Source: Palsa-948 sp964481195 (GTDB lineage: Bacteria > Bacteroidota > Bacteroidia > Palsa-948). Taken from it: 23,921 nucleotides of DNA. The translations under genes and the position numbers were made by a program. Position 1 is the first letter of the stretch, and every line of letters starts with the position of its first letter. The notes under the pieces are model-generated. The model was not told where the DNA came from and ran no database searches. It saw nothing but the letters and a program-made list of their open reading frames with translations. Where the stretch lies: positions 1 to 23,921 of the forward strand of contig CAYZTB010000045.1 in assembly GCA_964481195.1 (NCBI GenBank), read 5' to 3'. Positions 22,768-23,921 of the stretch are shown piece by piece.

Positions 22768-23921
22768 AACAGCTTCATCTGATCCTTACCTCCCTTGCCC
22801 TTCTTTTTGGAGTTTTTGTCTTTTGATTTTTTAGAGCCCTTCTCTTTCTTGATTTTTAGCTCCTTTACGGTTTCCTTTTGCTTGGGAACAATTTCAAACT
22901 CAACTATACGAGGACCGTTATCTTTCAAACCTTTTTTAGATTTATCAGTTGACTTAGCTTTCCCTTTGGCAGCAGGTTTTGAAACTTCCTCATCCTCCGT
23001 TTCTTCGGGAACAGTAGAATCTACTTCCTCGCTTGCATCTGCACTTTCATTTAAAGTTATATCCTTAACCTTATAGTCACTCAATTTGTTTCCTTTAGCT
23101 GCTTTTCCTTTCACATCTATAAACTCAGCCAAGTTCATTGTTTTATTGCGAGGCTGCACCCCATCGGATTTAGCAAATACAATATCTACTTCAGGATTTA
23201 CGGCAGTAGAAGCCACCGTCACGTGCGAACCATCCGAATCAGAAATAAACAATGTTTTACGACTTACAGCCTCGATCAAAAAGCGCTTTACATAATAAAG
23301 CTTATCTGCACCATCGTAATGAACTACAGAGACAGGCTTCTCTGAATTATATTTTTCAATTAAAATAATATCTTCCGCAAAGTGCTCTGTTAAGTCAAAA
23401 GTATGTAGCTCAAAAAATCCTTTTTTAGTAATGGTTAGAATTTTATCCTCGCCTGAAAACTGCCCAAGATAGGTTCCATGCTCATCTCTGTTAATACGAT
23501 GTATGGCTTCATCAAACCAAATTTTAATTGCAGAAAGCGTAGCAGCACCTTTTTCTTCTAGCACTACTTTTTTAACTGGGTTACGAGTAAGAATATTACC
23601 TACCGAATCTCGTCCTTTGATATCTAACCCACCAAAGTTAAATTCAAACTCTATTTTCTTAAGATGCTTTTTCTCTTTGTGTATAACCGTTACTACCTCT
23701 GCTTCTCCATTGGGATTTACACTCATGTAATGCACTTTGCTGCCTTCATTGCCTCTAGTTAAATCATATTCCTTATCTCTTATCAAACCCTTAATTCCAA
23801 AACGCTTTACATACACATTTCCTTTAAGTCCATCTCTATAAATCATGTGGTAAACCGTGCGGTCATCTTCTTTATTAAAAACACCTATATACTGAATATC
23901 TTTACCTACAAAAGCTTTATC
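22764..23921 (-). CDS. parC: DNA topoisomerase IV/gyrase subunit A, C-terminal part (partial)
   Basis: This is the C-terminal 385 residues of a type IIA topoisomerase A subunit. The frame continues open to the window edge with no start. The visible part contains beta-pinwheel blades with repeated RxGxxGxxYxKRF-like stretches (YRDGLKGNVYVKRFGIKG, then YDGADKLYYVKRFLIE), the DNA-wrapping C-terminal domain. The tail after about residue 275 is a Lys/Glu-rich, low-complexity extension ending KDQMKLF, as in ParC-like proteins of Bacteroidota. The catalytic tyrosine and the breakage-reunion domain lie outside the window. ParC is favoured over GyrA because of the highly charged tail and the sequence of the first blade, but GyrA cannot be excluded from this part alone. 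It converges on the VIT gene, with stops overlapping by four bases. Confidence 0.85.
   Translation of the reverse strand, partial: DKAFVGKDIQYIGVFNKEDDRTVYHMIYRDGLKGNVYVKRFGIKGLIRDKEYDLTRGNEGSKVHYMSVNPNGEAEVVTVIHKEKKHLKKIEFEFNFGGLDIKGRDSVGNILTRNPVKKVVLEEKGAATLSAIKIWFDEAIHRINRDEHGTYLGQFSGEDKILTITKKGFFELHTFDLTEHFAEDIILIEKYNSEKPVSVVHYDGADKLYYVKRFLIEAVSRKTLFISDSDGSHVTVASTAVNPEVDIVFAKSDGVQPRNKTMNLAEFIDVKGKAAKGNKLSDYKVKDITLNESADASEEVDSTVPEETEDEEVSKPAAKGKAKSTDKSKKGLKDNGPRIVEFEIVPKQKETVKELKIKKEKGSKKSKDKNSKKKGKGGKDQMKLF

Overview
The window reads as a chromosomal segment of an AT-rich, probably gliding or surface-active member of the Bacteroidota (Chitinophagales/Sphingobacteriales-like). I infer this from four kinds of evidence. 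Several large secreted proteins end in type IX secretion system (T9SS) sorting domains of both type A and type B. One gene encodes a PorP/SprF-family protein. There are no purine-rich Shine-Dalgarno sites. Copies of the Bacteroidota -7 promoter element TAnnTTTG recur just upstream of genes on both strands.

Layout. 1-4.4 kb: a tRNA-Ser(UGA) on the minus strand, then an MFS transporter translationally coupled to a small CoA-binding protein, a convergent class III aminotransferase, and a methyltransferase coupled to a ZIP metal transporter. 4.4-7.3 kb: a redox block. A BCP-like peroxiredoxin is divergent from an apparent operon of typical 2-Cys peroxiredoxin, aquaporin (lacking the usual NPA-R arginine) and 3-hydroxyacyl-CoA dehydrogenase. 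7.3-8.0 kb: a 316-base gap with weak structure, then a cold-shock-domain protein with a long charged N-terminus. 8.0-16.9 kb: the T9SS cargo region, all on the minus strand. It holds a surface cyclophilin with a type A sorting domain, a PorP/SprF protein directly behind a 1161-residue lamin-tail/CotH/Ig-like type B protein, and a second type B protein made of ten Ig-like repeats. Between the last two, on the opposite strand, is a small orphan ORF framed by a perfect 13-bp direct repeat. 16.9-22.1 kb: a periplasmic or outer-surface thioredoxin-fold protein, a choice-of-anchor-B/type A cargo protein sharing a bidirectional terminator with it, and an unrecognised exported protein. 22.1 kb to the end: a VIT/CCC1 metal transporter and the C-terminal part of a ParC/GyrA-like topoisomerase subunit that runs off the window.

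How the genes fit together. The central theme is export to the cell surface: four cargo proteins plus one PorP/SprF partner. Around them are ordinary housekeeping and stress genes: two peroxiredoxins, an aquaporin, two metal transporters and a cold-shock protein. I see no CRISPR array, transposase, integrase, phage gene or recognised defence system. The best candidates for something new are the peroxiredoxin-aquaporin pairing with an altered pore filter, the repeat-framed orphan ORF, and the PorP/SprF-CotH pair. Several starts were moved downstream of the longest possible start because a -7 promoter element lies inside the longer version and a clean signal peptide begins after it.
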